Below are positions 37,830-51,051 of a stretch of 64,000 nucleotides of DNA, piece by piece. The notes beneath the pieces are model-generated. The model saw only the letters and a program-made list of their open reading frames with translations. It was not told the origin of the DNA and searched no databases. Position numbers and translations under genes: made by a program. Where the stretch lies: contig WELB01000043.1 in the NCBI GenBank assembly GCA_009602725.1, forward strand, positions 468,558-532,557, read 5' to 3'. The DNA is from Spirogloea muscicola. Lineage: Eukaryota; Streptophyta; Zygnematophyceae; Spirogloeales; Spirogloeaceae. Every line of letters starts with the position of its first letter. Within the stretch, counting starts at the first letter, position 1.

Positions 37830-37832
<3 letters not shown>

Positions 37833-38480
37833 GCCACCGAGATCGCATCCGTAGGCTAATATGCCTGCGACGGCCCGCGCGGAAAAATTGGCCTTCTGCC
37901 ATTCCGCCACGACGACGGGGCTACCGGACGCACACTCAAAGTTGCATGTCCCCAGGGTGGCCCTGAGGACAGCGACCTCAAGCTGCGTCGCCTGAAGCTG
38001 ATGTTGCTGCAAATGTACGCAATGTAGGTCGCGCATGCGAATGTCTGCAGAGACTCTAATATCCACTGCAGGCCTGCAACGTCAGACCTAAGCCTCAGCC
38101 TGCGCCGCCAGCGCATCGGCTTGCGTCTGCTGGCGGCACAGCCGTAGCTGCCCTGTCATGTCTTGGCAGCGGTCGTCAAGGTACTTGGCCTGCTGGTACA
38201 AACCCTCAACCTGCTCCGTCATGCAGCGTGCGTGATGCTCAACTTGGGCATATTCCTCCAACATTTGCCGGCCCCACACAACTAATTCGTCGCGCTTCAA
38301 CGCCATCTCCTCGGCCTACCGCTGCCAGTCCTCCGCCAGCTGTGCCGCTTGCTCCACCTTCTCGCGCAGCAGCAGCGCCTCATTGAGCGCGTCCGCGAGG
38401 CAGCAGGCGGCTTGCCACGCAGCCTCCACGGGAATGGCAGGCTGGAAGGCTGCAGAGGTCACCCTCCGGGGACTCGCTGG
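37830..38480 (-). pseudogene. coiled-coil unit, copy 4 (diverged, with premature stop)
   Basis: Minus-strand frames keep the family core: NDALNEALLLREKVE-like, RDELVVWGRQML, VEGLYQQAKYLDDRCQDM, GQLRLCRQQTQADALAAQAE and LEVAVLRATLGTC. It is far more diverged than copies 1-3 but protein motifs remain alignable. A TAC to TAG change (stop on the minus strand at 38318-38316) interrupts the frame where the other copies have WQRYAEE, so it is probably dead. Confidence 0.8.
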
Positions 38481-38489
38481 GAGATAGTT

Positions 38490-38700
38490 TTCCGGCAGCT
38501 AGTCTGTCGGATGTGAGGCTCCTTACTCGTAACTACTGAGTGGTCCATCCTCCCCCCTTCTGCCATAGCCTCTTCAGGCCCCACAGTCGCTGCTTAGCTC
38601 GTACTTTGGCCCCTTCGAACCGTGTCAATTCTTTTCGGGCTGGCTTCTAACAACCCTTGCCCCCATTGGGAGAGCCACTTCTTCTTTGACAGCTGGCGGC
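38490..38700 (+). mobile_element. non-LTR element tail
   Basis: Starts with the last codons (SVGCEAPYS-frame variant of RLLTRNY, stop near 38536), then the UTR TGGTCCATCC, TTTGGCCCCTTCGAACC and hairpin GGGCTGGCTTCTAACAACCC ending GGGAGAGCCACTT. The same subfamily is at 50400-50600, 62330-62480 and 63520-63700. Confidence 0.8.
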
Positions 38701-39749
38701 GGCAGCAATGGCGGTCTGTGTGTGGGCCTCATAATGCGCGCATGGAGGTGGTACCGCGCGGCTCCACACACAGTTCTACAACCTAGATCATACGAACTAG
38801 CAAGAGTCTCATAGATTTCTCTCAACACTGTCCGCCCAAGCTTCCGCCTTGGCCAGGCCGCGGCTTTTCTCGGCCGCTGCCCTGTGACCGCGTAAACGGA
38901 CGTCCGCTCGGTCAGCGGCTGCCGCTGCCTGCAGCAGCTGATTCTCAACGTTGCTGAGGGCAACGTCGCCTGGCACCAAGCATGCCGATCAGTAGAGGCT
39001 GAATAGCAAGCTGCCTGCTGTCATGCCGAGTTGCTGAACAAGGCACTGTTCCTGCGCCTTGTTGGGCACGAACAAGTACGAACAAACTGCACATCTTGGG
39101 CCATTGCCTAGCAAAGGCAGTGAAGACGGCTTAGGAGTGCCATCAGTTAATCTGTTGGGGGCCTCACTGGTAAAGCAAAAGCCCTATTTCAGCAGCAAGC
39201 GTAGCTGCTCCTCGTTTTTGCTCTAGGTTTTGCCTGAACAACGTGTTGGCTTGACTTGACCACCCTTTTATTTCATGCGCACCGTGCGTCTTCTCTCCTA
39301 TGGCCGCACGTCCGCCCGGGCAGTCACGTTACTGATATGCAGCGCTCTGCATGTCAACAATGTGGATTCGGGCGGTCTTCCGGACTAGCCGGTATCTGTG
39401 TTAACTACCACGGCAAGAGGCTGAGATAACATCTAAAAGCTTGTGTCGACATATTGACATCGGCAAGCCGCTTTTAGCTGGTGATGTACATGTTCTAGTC
39501 CAGTTAGACATTGTACATACCCGAGAAGCAGCAGAAGAGAAGACAACCTGCATGCACTAAGTGCCCGCACTGCTTCAAACAGAGATGCAGATGAAGTTCT
39601 GCTTGCTTGCTTGCTTGCATAGTGCTGCAAGCAGCAATCAAGAGTGAAAGCTTTTGACTTTCCTGTATCCTCTCTGATCAGGCAGCGGCAGCCTGTCAAT
39701 GAAAGTGTAGTCAATGGCTTGTATGTACCTTCTGCGGAAATCTCAGCTC
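38701..39749. other. intergenic, nothing recognised
   Basis: No frame with recognisable motifs. The last ~300 bases probably include the 3' UTR of the ABCG gene, whose stop codon is at 39752-39750. Confidence 0.5.
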
Positions 39750-42700
39750 TCACCTCCGTAGACCGCTTTTGTGATATCGCAGTGCTGCATAACAGGCGAC
39801 TCTAAAGATGATAGCATATGCACTTAAAATCCCGACGTCCATCCACTTGCTGGTGTGTGCAAGCCCAGCATCAACTAGTATTTGATGGCCGGTCTGCCGA
39901 CAAGACGACTCCCCACTTTGACTGCCCGAGCGCAGATCACTGAAGCAAGTGGTGCTGAGGCTGCCATACTCGTTGATGAGAAGCGAGTCGAAAGGATACT
40001 TGAAGATCGACAGGTAGTGCATCCACAGCCAGTAGGAGGGTATGTACTGCACAGACCAACAACCGCGAGGTGGTGACCTCTATTCATGCACCCTCTGCAC
40101 GTTCTCCATTGAGAATAGCACCATCCGATGAAGCAAAAAGATGTATCGCGCATACACCTCCCTGTCTTGATCTTCGTACGATACATTGACTTCCTAATCG
40201 TAGAAATCTGTCTTGCCGGACAACAGCTGCAGGCTGCAACAGACCATCACCGTGTCCATCTTGCAAGAAGCATAAAGGCACCCCAACGATCGCTTCACAA
40301 CTGAGCCAAGAGTTTGAATACGACATGAAGTGTCTACTGACCTCCTTTTTGATGAAATATCCAGAGAAGAGAAAAGCCGCACCGAGCATGCCGGCCACGA
40401 GTGAGTTGCCCATGATGTAGCTTGGTATCCACGCACTACATCAATGCAGCCTGTCAGCTCTCATGTCGTGGCCAACGTTGCAAGCAGAGGTGTCGAGTAC
40501 ATGTCTCCAGCTTAAGCTTTGCTAATCGTGTGCAGATAAGTGGTCAGCTAGAAAATCACAATTGGCCATCCTTATGTTGCGCCAACACGCTAGCTGCTGG
40601 GTACTTTCTGAGTTATACTGGATCTCAAATCTAGTGAAAAGTCTTCTGGAAGCTACAGTGTCTTGGGCAGGCAGGGTGTACCTGAAGCAGGCTACAATCG
40701 AGTTGGCGCTCACTAAGACGAGCCAGATGTTGAGAATAAAAAAGACAATTGCTTCCCATTGCGTGCTCAGACCAACCAAGAAGTAAGAGGGCACGGCGAA
40801 GAGGATTGCAAGGATGAGGAGGAAGGGTAAAAACACCAGAACACTGGCAAACAGGTATGAGGAGACCCTGTATGCTCCTCTGCAGGGAAGCAGCACACCG
40901 ATGCAGATTGGCGAATAGTAATGTGTGAGATACCAGCTTCAAGTTGCTATGCAGCAAGTGCTTGCATGATTGTACAGCAATTCAGGAACCCGCTACTGAA
41001 GACACACAGAAGCAGTGGCCGGCGAGGTGCATCGCACACAGTCTATTCCTTCTTCAGATCAGGAGACATTCGTTCGCTTCATTAGTTTGTTGCCAGTGGA
41101 GTCAAGTCCTGCACCTGGAAGTCTCACGGATGAGGATATTCCTCTCCCCGAGAAAGATGGGCAGTGCCTCAATTGACGAGGTGAGGAGGAAGGCAAGGGA
41201 GAAGGCAAAAAAGCCAAGCCTCTCCTGTCAAAATTCAGGTGGTGAAGGCATTTCAGGAGGGGAATGAAATATGGATACACAGGACTGACGACGCTAATTG
41301 ACCAACTCCTGACTGCTGATCGTCAGAGATCGCAAGTACCTGGATACCCCTGGAGTTGTTTGTGACGTTCAAGAAGAGGGTCCCAAGGCAAGTGCCACAT
41401 AAGAGGACCTGGCCGGCCCTCCCGAAGAACAGTTCCCTCGTGCGGAAGACGTTTTTATAGTAACGGTCTGCCAAGGTGAATATCTCTTGGATGGGGCTTG
41501 AAGCAAAGCTCACAGTCCCAAGATGACTGCACAAAAATGAGAAACATGTATTCTTGTTGCGCTCGACTGAAGGAGAAGAGCACTGATATACAGAGCAGAC
41601 ACTGGGTCCCATGCATGCTGCAACGTGGAATGTTTCAGTGGTGCACAATCAAGGAGTTTGCAAGAACGGCAAGGGTATGAGAAGGACCATGGGAATCATA
41701 AGCCGGCAACATTAATCACCTCATATTATGTGCGAGACACGAGCATTTCCTGCTGCATTGGCAGGTCAAAGAGCTTCCTACCTGGTAGTCCCAATTGAGC
41801 TTGTCAAGACGCCTTGATCCTGCACACAACCAGTAGGTCCGCGGCTAGCCGTGAAGTTCTGAGCATAGAAGAGGAAAACAGAGCGGATTTCTTGGAAACG
41901 GCAGCAAGTACAGGTCCCGCACATGAAGTCCATGTCACTTCAAAACCTAAATCTGTTAGACCAAATCTCAAGCAAGTCAAGACAAGCTGGCTGCTTGTAG
42001 GACCTGGCAGTAATCTGCCCGTCTTCAGCTTTGAGGATTGACATCATGGAGCAGATCTGGGTAAAAGGTGCAGAACCTCCTGAAGCGGGAGACCTAGGCG
42101 CAGGTTGGAAGCTTCAATTCTGCTGAGCTCCGGACCTTGTTCGCAGCTGCCTCCTGCGGCGTCTTCACTACCCTCTTGTGGAGAAGCAACTGCATCTATT
42201 GCATACTCCAGAACATTCACATGTGCTGGGATTGCCTGTGGACAGATACGGATGGTCACTTTAGCATTGCCTGGCTGTACAATTGCACGTAATCAGCAGA
42301 ACCTGCAGCTACGGCGAAGATGTTCAATGACCTAGCAGAAAAAGGACAGACGACCTCTCACAATTGACCATGTCGCATCCTGCTTATTGACCTTGCCAGC
42401 ACGTTGGAAGCGCTCCAGAAGCTCGTCCAGAGATCCATGATGAATGGCAGTGCCTTTAGCCAAAATGAGCACACGATGGAGTAGATTGAGGATGCGGAAG
42501 CTTGGCTGCACAACGATGGAGAAGGTGGAACAGGTGAATGACTTCCGTCAGGCCAGATGACTGCAGCTATGCACCACTGCATGCTCTCACCTCGGTCAAC
42601 CTATCCAGCAGGAAATGTTACAGTTTTACTTCACCATCTTGGCAACGTATTGGAGTACCTGATGAATAGATAGGATGATGGTCCTCTTCTTCGTTGTGGC

Positions 42701-44125
42701 CATGTCGTGCAGCAGCTCCACAACATTCAAGGCAGCAGTGCTGTCGAGGCCGGAGGTGGGCTCGTCCAACAGAAGAACACACGGGTTGTGGATCATCTCC
42801 ACACCAATTGAAACTCTCCTCCTCTCTCCACCAGAGATGCCTCTGAAGTCCTCGTTGCCAATCCGCGTTCCAGAAACTGATCTGAGGCCAAGTTCTATAA
42901 AGCAAGGGAGAGCTTGGTATGAGAAGACAATTCAAGGTATGCTAATAATAGTGGCCTAAGCTCCATCAGGCTTCTAAATCTTCAGCTTTGTGCCAACATA
43001 AAGGCCCGTAATGACGCTCACTGATTTGTAGTCTCCAAGGGCTGGACAAGGACTTTGACAGTCGAGAGGTTCCAGCTCAGCCACCTATTGATCTAGAGTC
43101 TGAACATGTATACTTTTACTGCAACGTGCACAAATACATCCACATAGTACATCGATGTTCACAATCAGGGATAGCAGCTGACCATCTATTAATTGTTCAA
43201 TGCGAGCCCTTTTCTCGGTCATGGATATGCTCCCTGACAGGCGCAAACGAGCACTGTATAGCAGCGTTTCCCGCACTGTTAGCATCGGAAAGAGGGCATC
43301 GTCTTGCAGTACGTAGCCTGCAGGTAATCAATAGCCGCTTAGAACAGGATCTGTTCTAAGCGGCTTCGCCTTGCAAGATATGACAGTCCAAGCGTTATCC
43401 CAGACTCTGTCGCACAATCTTTCTGGAGAACTCTTATCATGAAAGTATACAAATTTAAGTAAGCTCACACCTTACAACTTCTAGATTTCACTGCTTGCCT
43501 GTAAGACGCCGGAATCGCCGAGCGTCCACAGCCTCCCCGTTAAGTAGTACTACACCCTTCAGCCTGCCTTGAGCAATCCTGCCGCCGAGCGCATCTAGAA
43601 GTGTGGATTTTCCTGCACAACAAATTGCACCAGCAGCAGCCCGCTGGTATGGTCAAGCACCGGACCTTGACGAAGGCAACATCGTGTCCTCTATTCGAGA
43701 CATGATACACATTCTAAGCATTATGTGACCTGCACAAAGGATCTGGAGTGAGCTTACTGGCATGGAGCATCTGCACATGCAAGCACAGTCGTCTGACCTG
43801 CTCCGCTGGGGCCTGCCACGGCGAGGATCTCCCCGGGGCTTGCTCTGCAGCAGATGTTCTGCAGGATGTATCTCCCGCTGCTCCGCTTGTGGCCAGATGA
43901 AGCTCGGCCTGACGATGCAGCAGTGAATGCGGGAGGACGTCGGGAATCCTCGATCCAGTACGACAAGTTTCTGATTTCCACCTCGTAGCGGGGGGCTTCT
44001 GTCGAGGAGCCAGCTTGTGGGAGGCCAGTCGGGACGTCCACGGCTATCTCGCTGCACCCGCTCGGATCCCCCGCGTGCTGCTCCTCCAGTCGAGGCAGCG
44101 GCCGGGGTGTGCCATATGGAGGCAT
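39750..44125 (-). CDS. ABCG-type half-size ABC transporter
   Basis: An ATP-driven exporter of the WHITE/WBC group; family members export cutin, wax, sporopollenin precursors or hormones. Exons (minus) checked: 44125-43798, 43612-43499, 43317-43183, 42894-42659, 42505-42392. Further exons begin near 42235 and 41510 and others lie near 41230-41110, 40896-40690, 40430-40320 and 40052-39750. NBD motifs: Walker A GPSGAGKST (split by an intron after GA), Q-loop [20 protein letters not shown], signature [12 protein letters not shown], Walker [15 protein letters not shown] and H-loop ILSIHQ, then [18 protein letters not shown]. The TMD follows: [95 protein letters not shown] and a last helix [26 protein letters not shown] order is that of ABCG. 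Exon 2 ends in a GC donor (43498-43497). Exon borders between 42235 and 41300 are uncertain. Confidence 0.93.
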
Positions 44126-44436
44126 GCTGCTTAAGAGATTTAGTTGTCGTTCGCGAGCTTGAGCAGCTGCAGCTGCCTCTGTTCACCACCGTGCGCTTTG
44201 TCAAAGAGCTGCAAGTTACACTTGAAGCTGAGCAGGAGCGGCTGGGAAACTCGACGGGAGGCCTGGGCTCCGAGCACTCGGCCGCCAGATCGAAGTAAGC
44301 AGGGCGGCCTGCAGGGTCGGCGCTGAGACTGTAGTGGAGGGGGGGAACCCACGTAGCAGAAGGAGGCTAGGGGGCCGCAGCGCAATGACCGGCTGACGGA
44401 TAGAGAGATGACAGTGCTGCGAAGGTGGAAGGACAT

Positions 44437-44466
44437 GGAGGGAGAGAGAGAGAGAGAGAGAGTGAG

Positions 44467-44546
<80 letters not shown>

Positions 44547-44759
44547 NNNNNNNNNNNNNNNNNNNNNNNNNNNNNNNNNNNNNNNNNNNNNNNNNNNNNN
44601 NNNNNNNNNNNNNNNNNNNNNNNNNNNNNNNNNNNNNNNNNNNNNNNNNNNNNNNNNNNNNNNNNNNNNNNNNNNNNNNNNNNNNNNNNNNNNNNNNNNN
44701 NNNNNNNNNNNNNNNNNNNNNNNNNNNNNNNNNNNNNNNNNNNNNNNNNNNNNNNNNNN
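44437..44759. repeat. (GA)n microsatellite running into an assembly gap
   Basis: About 110 bases of nearly pure GA repeat (44437-44546) followed by 213 N (44547-44759). It sits between the divergent 5' ends of the ABCG and GMC oxidoreductase genes. Long GA tracts are common near plant promoters and also cause assembly breaks. Confidence 0.97.
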
Positions 44760-47700
44760 GCCCGCGCCGCCGCGCCGCCGCCTCCTGCCCCTCCTCCCCC
44801 TCCCCCTCGCCGCCGCGCTCCTGGCGGCCGCCGCCCGAGGTGTTCGCCCGCTGCTCTGAGCTTGGCCAGTCAGGCACCTCCATCGCTCGCTACACACTCC
44901 ATCTTGCCGCTCGCCGCCTGCCTCCCGCCTGGCCGCGGCGCCCGCGCCGCCGCACTGCGCGGCACCCTGCCTCGCGGCCGTCTCGCGGCATGGCCTGATC
45001 GACTGCCTGGTCACGACGGGCTCCTCGGATCCGCTGATTACTTCGCCTCCGCCACTCAACTCCGCTGTGCAGCGTACGACGACCCCTACATCAGCGACGG
45101 CACCAGCGCGCCCAAGGAGGCCACCTACGACTACATCGTCGTCGGTGGCGGCGCCGCCGGCTGCCCGCTGGCCGCCACCCTCTCCCACGGCTTCAAGGTG
45201 CTGCTGCTGGAGCGCGGCGGCGTGCCGTACGACCAGCCGTCCGTCCTCAGGCGCGAGGGCTTCCCCACCGTACTCGCCACTCGGGCAGTCCAGCCTTTCA
45301 GATCGGAAGATGGGGTGCAGAACCGGCGCGGCAGGGTCCTCGGTGGCGGCAGCTCTGTCAACGCCGGGTTTTACAGGTGAAAGGCTGGATCGAGCATACG
45401 GATGTGTCACAAGCGCGTGCTGAGTGTATCGGTATTGGTGGTCGACGCTGCCTGCAACGACGACGAGTAAGAAGCTACGTCGTATTGCAAACCATCCATG
45501 ATTTTGTGACAGTCACCACCACTTGCACAGTAGCAATGTTAAGTTCTTACTGGGCAGCTTGCCTGCACAATCCCATCTCCTGAAAAGGCATAACCTGGAG
45601 GTAATTCGGTCTGAGAATGTACAGCGTGCCCTGATCATCCACCCTCCAGCTCCCTCCACCGAATAGCTTGTACGTGTGTGCGCCGCCTCAGCCGCGCCGC
45701 AGCAGACTTCATCGAGCAGACGGGATGGACGAAGGAGCTGGTCAAGGAGTCATACGAGTGGGTCGAGAAGCAGATCGTATTTGATCCCCCAATGGGCCCA
45801 TGGCAGTCAGCATTGAGGAACTCTCTGCTGGAGGCAGGCGTGCAGCCATACAACGGCCACTCCTTGGAGCACCTCTATGGCACGAAGATTGGCAACACCA
45901 TCTTCGATGCCAATGGCACTCGTCATACTGCTGCAGACCTTCTTAGGACCTCCAACTACGACAACCTTCGGGTCCATGTCTTCTCAGAGGTGGAGAAGGT
46001 GCTCTTCGACAGGACTGGTGAAGTGCTCTTTCGCCTCCATGCACCTGAGCAAGTGCTTTCATCTGACTGGGATCAAAGAAGGGCACAGATGACAACCGGC
46101 CTGGTCCAGGATGCACTGAAGACGTGATGCGAATCCTGTCACTGGTAGTAGACGCCCCGCGGCTATGCACCACATTGCCTGAGCAGTACAGCAAGCCAGG
46201 GGGCAGGTATGAGCTTAAGGTGCAGCTTGTCAAGATGGACTCATACTTGACCTCCTCACTGTGCACCGAATGCAGGACTCAAACCTCGGGCAATTGGTGT
46301 TCAATTCTCAGATGCCAAAGGAGAGATGCACACTGTGACATTGCGACCAACAGGAGAGGTCCTGATGACGGCTGGCGCCCTTGGAACGCCTCAAATTCTG
46401 AAGCTCAGCGGCATTGGACCTGCGGACGAGCTGCTTGCTCTTGGCATTCCTGTTGTCTGCGATGTACCAAGTACGCTTCGCTCTCAGATTGTGCATCATG
46501 CACACAATATGCATACCTATGACTTAAGACCTGATTGCTGATCATCAAGGAAGGTTCTCGATGTTGCTGTGCTGTGCAGCTCTTGGAAGAAACATAACAG
46601 ACATACCCATCAACATAATCAACATCTTCTCTCCAAATCCAGTGGAAGAGTCCTCACTAGGAGTGTGTGCACTTACAACCCTCTTGCAAGATGCAGTGTG
46701 CCTCGCTCTTAGCCCACTGCATTATCAACTGGATGCATGATTCGGTGTTAGGATATGACAGGATGTGCTTGGTGAGGATATTGAGCTCGCTATACGGCAT
46801 TTCGCGAAGTCATGTGTGTGTCTTGTTAGTAAAGTCGCAATTTGTCGTCCAGATATCTTGCTGCTGCATTGTGAGATTTCTGCTGGCTTGGTGCTGACAG
46901 GTCGTCGGTATTTCTAGAGAGGGCACTATCTTCGAGGGAGCCAGTGGTGGAAATAAAACGCAAGTGGCTCCTGCGGCAGGAGAACTGACAACCGTGCCTC
47001 CAGTCAATCGAACCGATGCTTTGACCTCACAAACATCTGCCATCCTAAACCTTCTGCCTCCGTTCATATCAAGCGAGATCAACCAGGTATAAGGAAAACC
47101 CCGAGACTGCAGGACTGCTTACCGCTTCTTGACAAGTGGTGAAAGCACAGTATGGTCATCCAGCTGATGCTGATGATTTTGAGACCGTCTAGATGGGTAC
47201 ATAGAGGCAGCCATGATTCGACGGAAGCTGCTCATGACTGGCTGGACTATGTCATTGTATTCAGGAGTTCGAGAGTGCTTGTACCAAGCTCAATGCTATA
47301 CATATTTATATTGTCATCAGCTATGATATTTCTTAGACCACCCAGTCCATCCTTTTTGCAATCCCCATGTACTTGTCCAAGCTAGTCGTGCTTATAGAGT
47401 GGTGGGAATGCACCAGGCGGGCTACGTCTTGAGCAAGGTCTACAGACCAAAGTCCCGAGGATGGATGAGGCTCAAGACTCTGAATGTTGGTGACAACCCG
47501 ATTGTGAGGTACAACTATTATCATCACGAAGACGACATTGACACCTGCATCTCTGGGACACGGGTGCTCCACAAGATTCTCAATGCCACAGCGTTCCAGG
47601 TCAGCCATCACGTACCTTATGCATGAGGCTGTCTGCATACCTCTGAGAATGATACATGAGAAATTTGAGTCAGCCATCAAGCATAATCGCCATAGGTTGC

Positions 47701-48450
47701 TCACAAGAATAAGTCGACCAGATCTGGTGTTGGGCAAGATGGAAACGAGACGGATAGCTCCAAAGATTCTGAGGCAATGGTGGTTGACATTTACAAAGCA
47801 GAAGTGCATGCACTGTCTAGAGGGCTGACTATGACGTGTGCTTCTTAACAGCCATACCGCTCAGACAACCCCCCCCTGATTATGAGGTTGCTGTATCCTC
47901 CAGTAGCAACCATCCCTTACGGCCAATTCAAGGGCTCCATACCAATTTTGCCAGATTCAAATAATCACACTGCGGCAGCTCAGTGGTGCAAGGACACTGT
48001 ATCTGTCATTTGGCACTTCCATGGTGGATGCCACGTAGGTGACTGTGTAGACTCAAGCTACAAACTGATAGGAGTGGACTCCTTGCGCGTCATTGACGGG
48101 TCCACCTGGTTGACGTCTCCAGGCACCAACCCTATGGCTACCTGTCTCATGCTTGGAAGGTCAGCAGGATGCCTTTGACGTTGTTGCGAGGGAAAGTCAA
48201 ATGAACACGCAGCAAGCTGACCCCTTTTGATGTTCAGGTGTCAGCAACCCCCGTTGTGAAGCCTCTTTGTTGAGACATGCTGTTGCTGTTTAGGAACAGC
48301 AACAGTAGGCACAACAGGCTCCCATATCTGGCTATGTCTGGTCGCTTGGCCAGGTTCCAGGATTTCTAAAGTCAAAAGCGTCACCTTTGCAGGTACATGG
48401 GCATCCAGATTCTTAGAGAACGGGGAGTTGACCCCATCATGGTGCCATGA
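44760..48450 (+). CDS. HOTHEAD-type GMC (FAD) oxidoreductase, 5' end in gap
   Basis: A secreted flavoprotein of the glucose-methanol-choline family; Arabidopsis HOTHEAD is linked to long-chain hydroxy-fatty-acid oxidation for cutin. Exons: <44760-44839, 45073-45376, 45693-46017, 46276-46470, 46580-46662, 46901-47086, 47417-47599, 47852-48159, 48393-48450, phases consistent. Exon 1 ends in a signal-peptide core (LLPLLPLPLAAALLAAAARA). Then come the FAD-binding fold YDYIVVGGGAAGCPLAATLS..VLLLERGG, GGGSSVNAGFY, YEWVEKQIVFDPPMGPWQ, TGEVLMTAGALGTPQILKLS and SGIGPADELLALGIPV. The active-site region is VIWHFHGGCHVGDCVD (catalytic His, as in HWHYHGGC), the second catalytic site is GTNPMATCLMLGRYMG, and the end is ILRERGVDP. 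Divergent from the ABCG transporter. Confidence 0.93.
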
Positions 48451-49690
48451 TATGCTGCACCCTTGCTATTTTGAGGTCTGCCTAAGGGGCCTCATTGGGC
48501 TCCTGTGCACCGTTGCTTTTCATGCAAATCATAGTTTTGCACAGCTATGCTGACGGTCCATATAGGGTGTTAAGGTTTATCTAAAAACGCTCCTTGATCA
48601 ACCTTCATGGTGCAATTTGTACTCTGCAACGGGCTCTTTCAGATTCAGATGCTAGCTAACTGGTGATTGCTGCCTATATAGACGCTGACGAAGTAAACGT
48701 ATGAAGTATGACACACAGACATCGTTTTGGTGACGATCAGGAATGACACCGTTGACATACAGATGACTTTGAATGTCAAATCCGGAAAATTGCCTGGAAC
48801 TGTTGAAATGGTCGATAGGGTTGGAGCTATATGCGTATGCATACAGAGGCTAATGTTGACTCTGACATTGGACAGTACCTTTGGTAGACCTTGCCCGGCT
48901 GGATGCTTACAGCGTGACTAATCAGTTGTGAGGCTGACAAGGGCTGGTAGAATAGCATATAACCGCTAGGAATACTTAGTCAGGCACTACATGCTGTGCC
49001 TGAAGCTAGCAAGGGTGGGGAAGACTCGTGACTAGCAAGATATACTAAGATTACAGCACTCCTTTACCACCATACCTTGTTCTTGTTCTGAGATTGTGTT
49101 TGAAAGAATCTGAAGTCGCTGGGGTAATCATAATTAGTTCTTATGATGTCAAGGTTCTACTCTTTTCTTCAAATTGCATTGTTGCAAAGCGAAGGAGTAG
49201 TATCTTATCCTACTGCTCAGGATTGTTTCCGCTTTCATGGAATGTGACAATATTGGATCCTCTCTATCCACTCTGCCCTACTTGCAAGCTATAGTAAGTT
49301 CTTCCTTTATGCTTACATGCTCGCCCTTCTTACAGTGGTGCCAAAACGACAACACCCCATCGGCGTCACCTTATCTGGCTACAATTGGCCAGGTCAGCAA
49401 GTTACTGCTGGCACCCACCGTGAGGACCAATCTAATGATAGTATGGAAATCACAAGTGAGATTATAAGGGACCCCTAGATCTCCTGGTATAGGAAGCCGC
49501 TTCGTTTCAAGAGGGCGAAGGCTGTGAATATTCAGCCCGCACAAGAGCAAGCGTGCCCCAACCACAAGCCTCATGCCCACTCCGACCACTGTGTGTAATG
49601 GGCTTCACAAGTGAGGTGTTAATGCGCAGCCCCACACACATAGCACCTAGAACTAGCGCAGACGAGCTGGCAGTGAAGCCTAATCCCCCT
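48451..49690. other. intergenic, nothing recognised
   Basis: Follows the GMC gene; the beginning is presumably its 3' UTR. No conserved frame, RNA gene or retroelement tail seen before about 49700. Confidence 0.5.
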
Positions 49691-49699
49691 AAGCCCTAG

Positions 49700-50651
49700 A
49701 CATTCTACAAACAGAATTGGCCTTTCGGCTGGTGGCAGAACATCTATAATGGCCACACCTTCGTTTCACGCGCACGGATGCGCCTTCTCTCAACGCGATG
49801 AACAGCAATGGCTGTGAGAGGCCAGCCCAAAGGAATGTAAAAGGGTCTAGAAAGCCGGAAGGTGCAAGAAGCACGACACTACTCTCTGTGACTTCTGCGG
49901 CAGGCGCGCAATAACTTCTAGTCAGCAAGTGCATATCAGAAATCACTAAAGAGCGAAAAGCGTCGCCTTGTAAAACCTGCAGGCTCATCTATCTTCCTGT
50001 TACTGACACGGGGTTACTAAGAGCGCCTGTTCTCCTAGCCTGTGGCTACGCTGGTAGTATGCTTCTGAGCACCTTCTGTATGCACCTGGCTGGCTTTACC
50101 AGCCAGCGCATGCGCCTGTCTATATCCACCTCCAGCTGTTCATGGCCCACGCCTTGCATTTGCGCGCTGGCCATGCTCTAGCTGCAGCCTTTGGCTCTCG
50201 TCGACAGAAAGTAAGACAGTGGCTCTCCCAAGGGGGCAAGAATTGTGAACAGCCAGTCCGAAAGAAATTGCCTAAGGGACTGCTTTCTGGCGGTTAGTCT
50301 TTCTGACTTGCGGCTACTGACTGGAGGTTTCTACATAATTATCCTGCAAGGTACTTGCTTGCTACGCCTTTTCGGGATAGTATTCCGGCAGCTGGTCTGT
50401 CGGATTTGAGGCTCCTCACTCGTAACTACTGAGTGGTCCATCCTCCCCCGTTCTGACATCGCATCTTCAGGCCCCTTCGTAGCTGCTTAGCGCTTTTTAG
50501 GCCCCTCCGTCATTTGGCCCCTTCGAACCTTTGTCAAATTGTTTTCGGGCTGGCTTTTCACAGCCCTTGCCCCCACTGGGAGTGCCACTTCTTTTCGGCC
50601 CTCTGAACCTTGCCAAGGGCCTTTCTTGCGCTGGCTGTTCGCAGCCCTCGC
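49700..50651. mobile_element. cluster of retroelement tails and C-terminal pieces
   Basis: Minus-strand C-terminus ending DMHLLTRSY with its tail at 49800-49990. Plus-strand C-terminal coding piece at 50010-50215 (HALHLRAGHALAAAFGS-like), interrupted by a minus tail (50219-50275) and resuming to about 50335. Plus tails follow at 50400-50600 (hairpin GGGCTGGCTTTTCACAGCCC) and 50600-50659, the latter being the target of the next element. Confidence 0.75.
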
Positions 50652-51051
50652 CCCCTTTTCTGCCCACATGCTCCGCTGCGCGCATGGGGGCGAGCGGACC
50701 GCTTCACACGACCTTCTGCGAAACGCCATGCAGGGTGTATTCCTGGAGGCCGGCTACCAGGTGGCATTGGAAAATACGACAATTATGCCCATCCAGCGGG
50801 GCGCCGACGGACAGCTTCACACCCGCCGCGCTGACCTTGTTGCCATCCCGCCCGGAGGAGGTCCGCGTATCATCGCAGATGTGGTGACTGCAGATTGCGT
50901 CAACTCCGCCAGCCCTGCAAATTCGGAGACGCTCGCCGGGCACGCGGTCGCTTTGGCGGCTCGGAGTAAGGAGCGCAAGAACGCTGACCACCCTCCAGGC
51001 GATGCCTTCGCGGCCCTGGCCATTGACATTCACGGGGTCCTTCGGCAGTGG

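Noticed and set aside
43018-43080. Extra ABCG exon (frame near [17 protein letters not shown])
   Set aside because: The flanking exons join in phase as LIDELGLR without it, so it lies in the intron.
44408-44998. Frames with Arg-Glu or Leu-Ser repeats near 44450
   Set aside because: Translation of the GA microsatellite and the N gap; no protein features.
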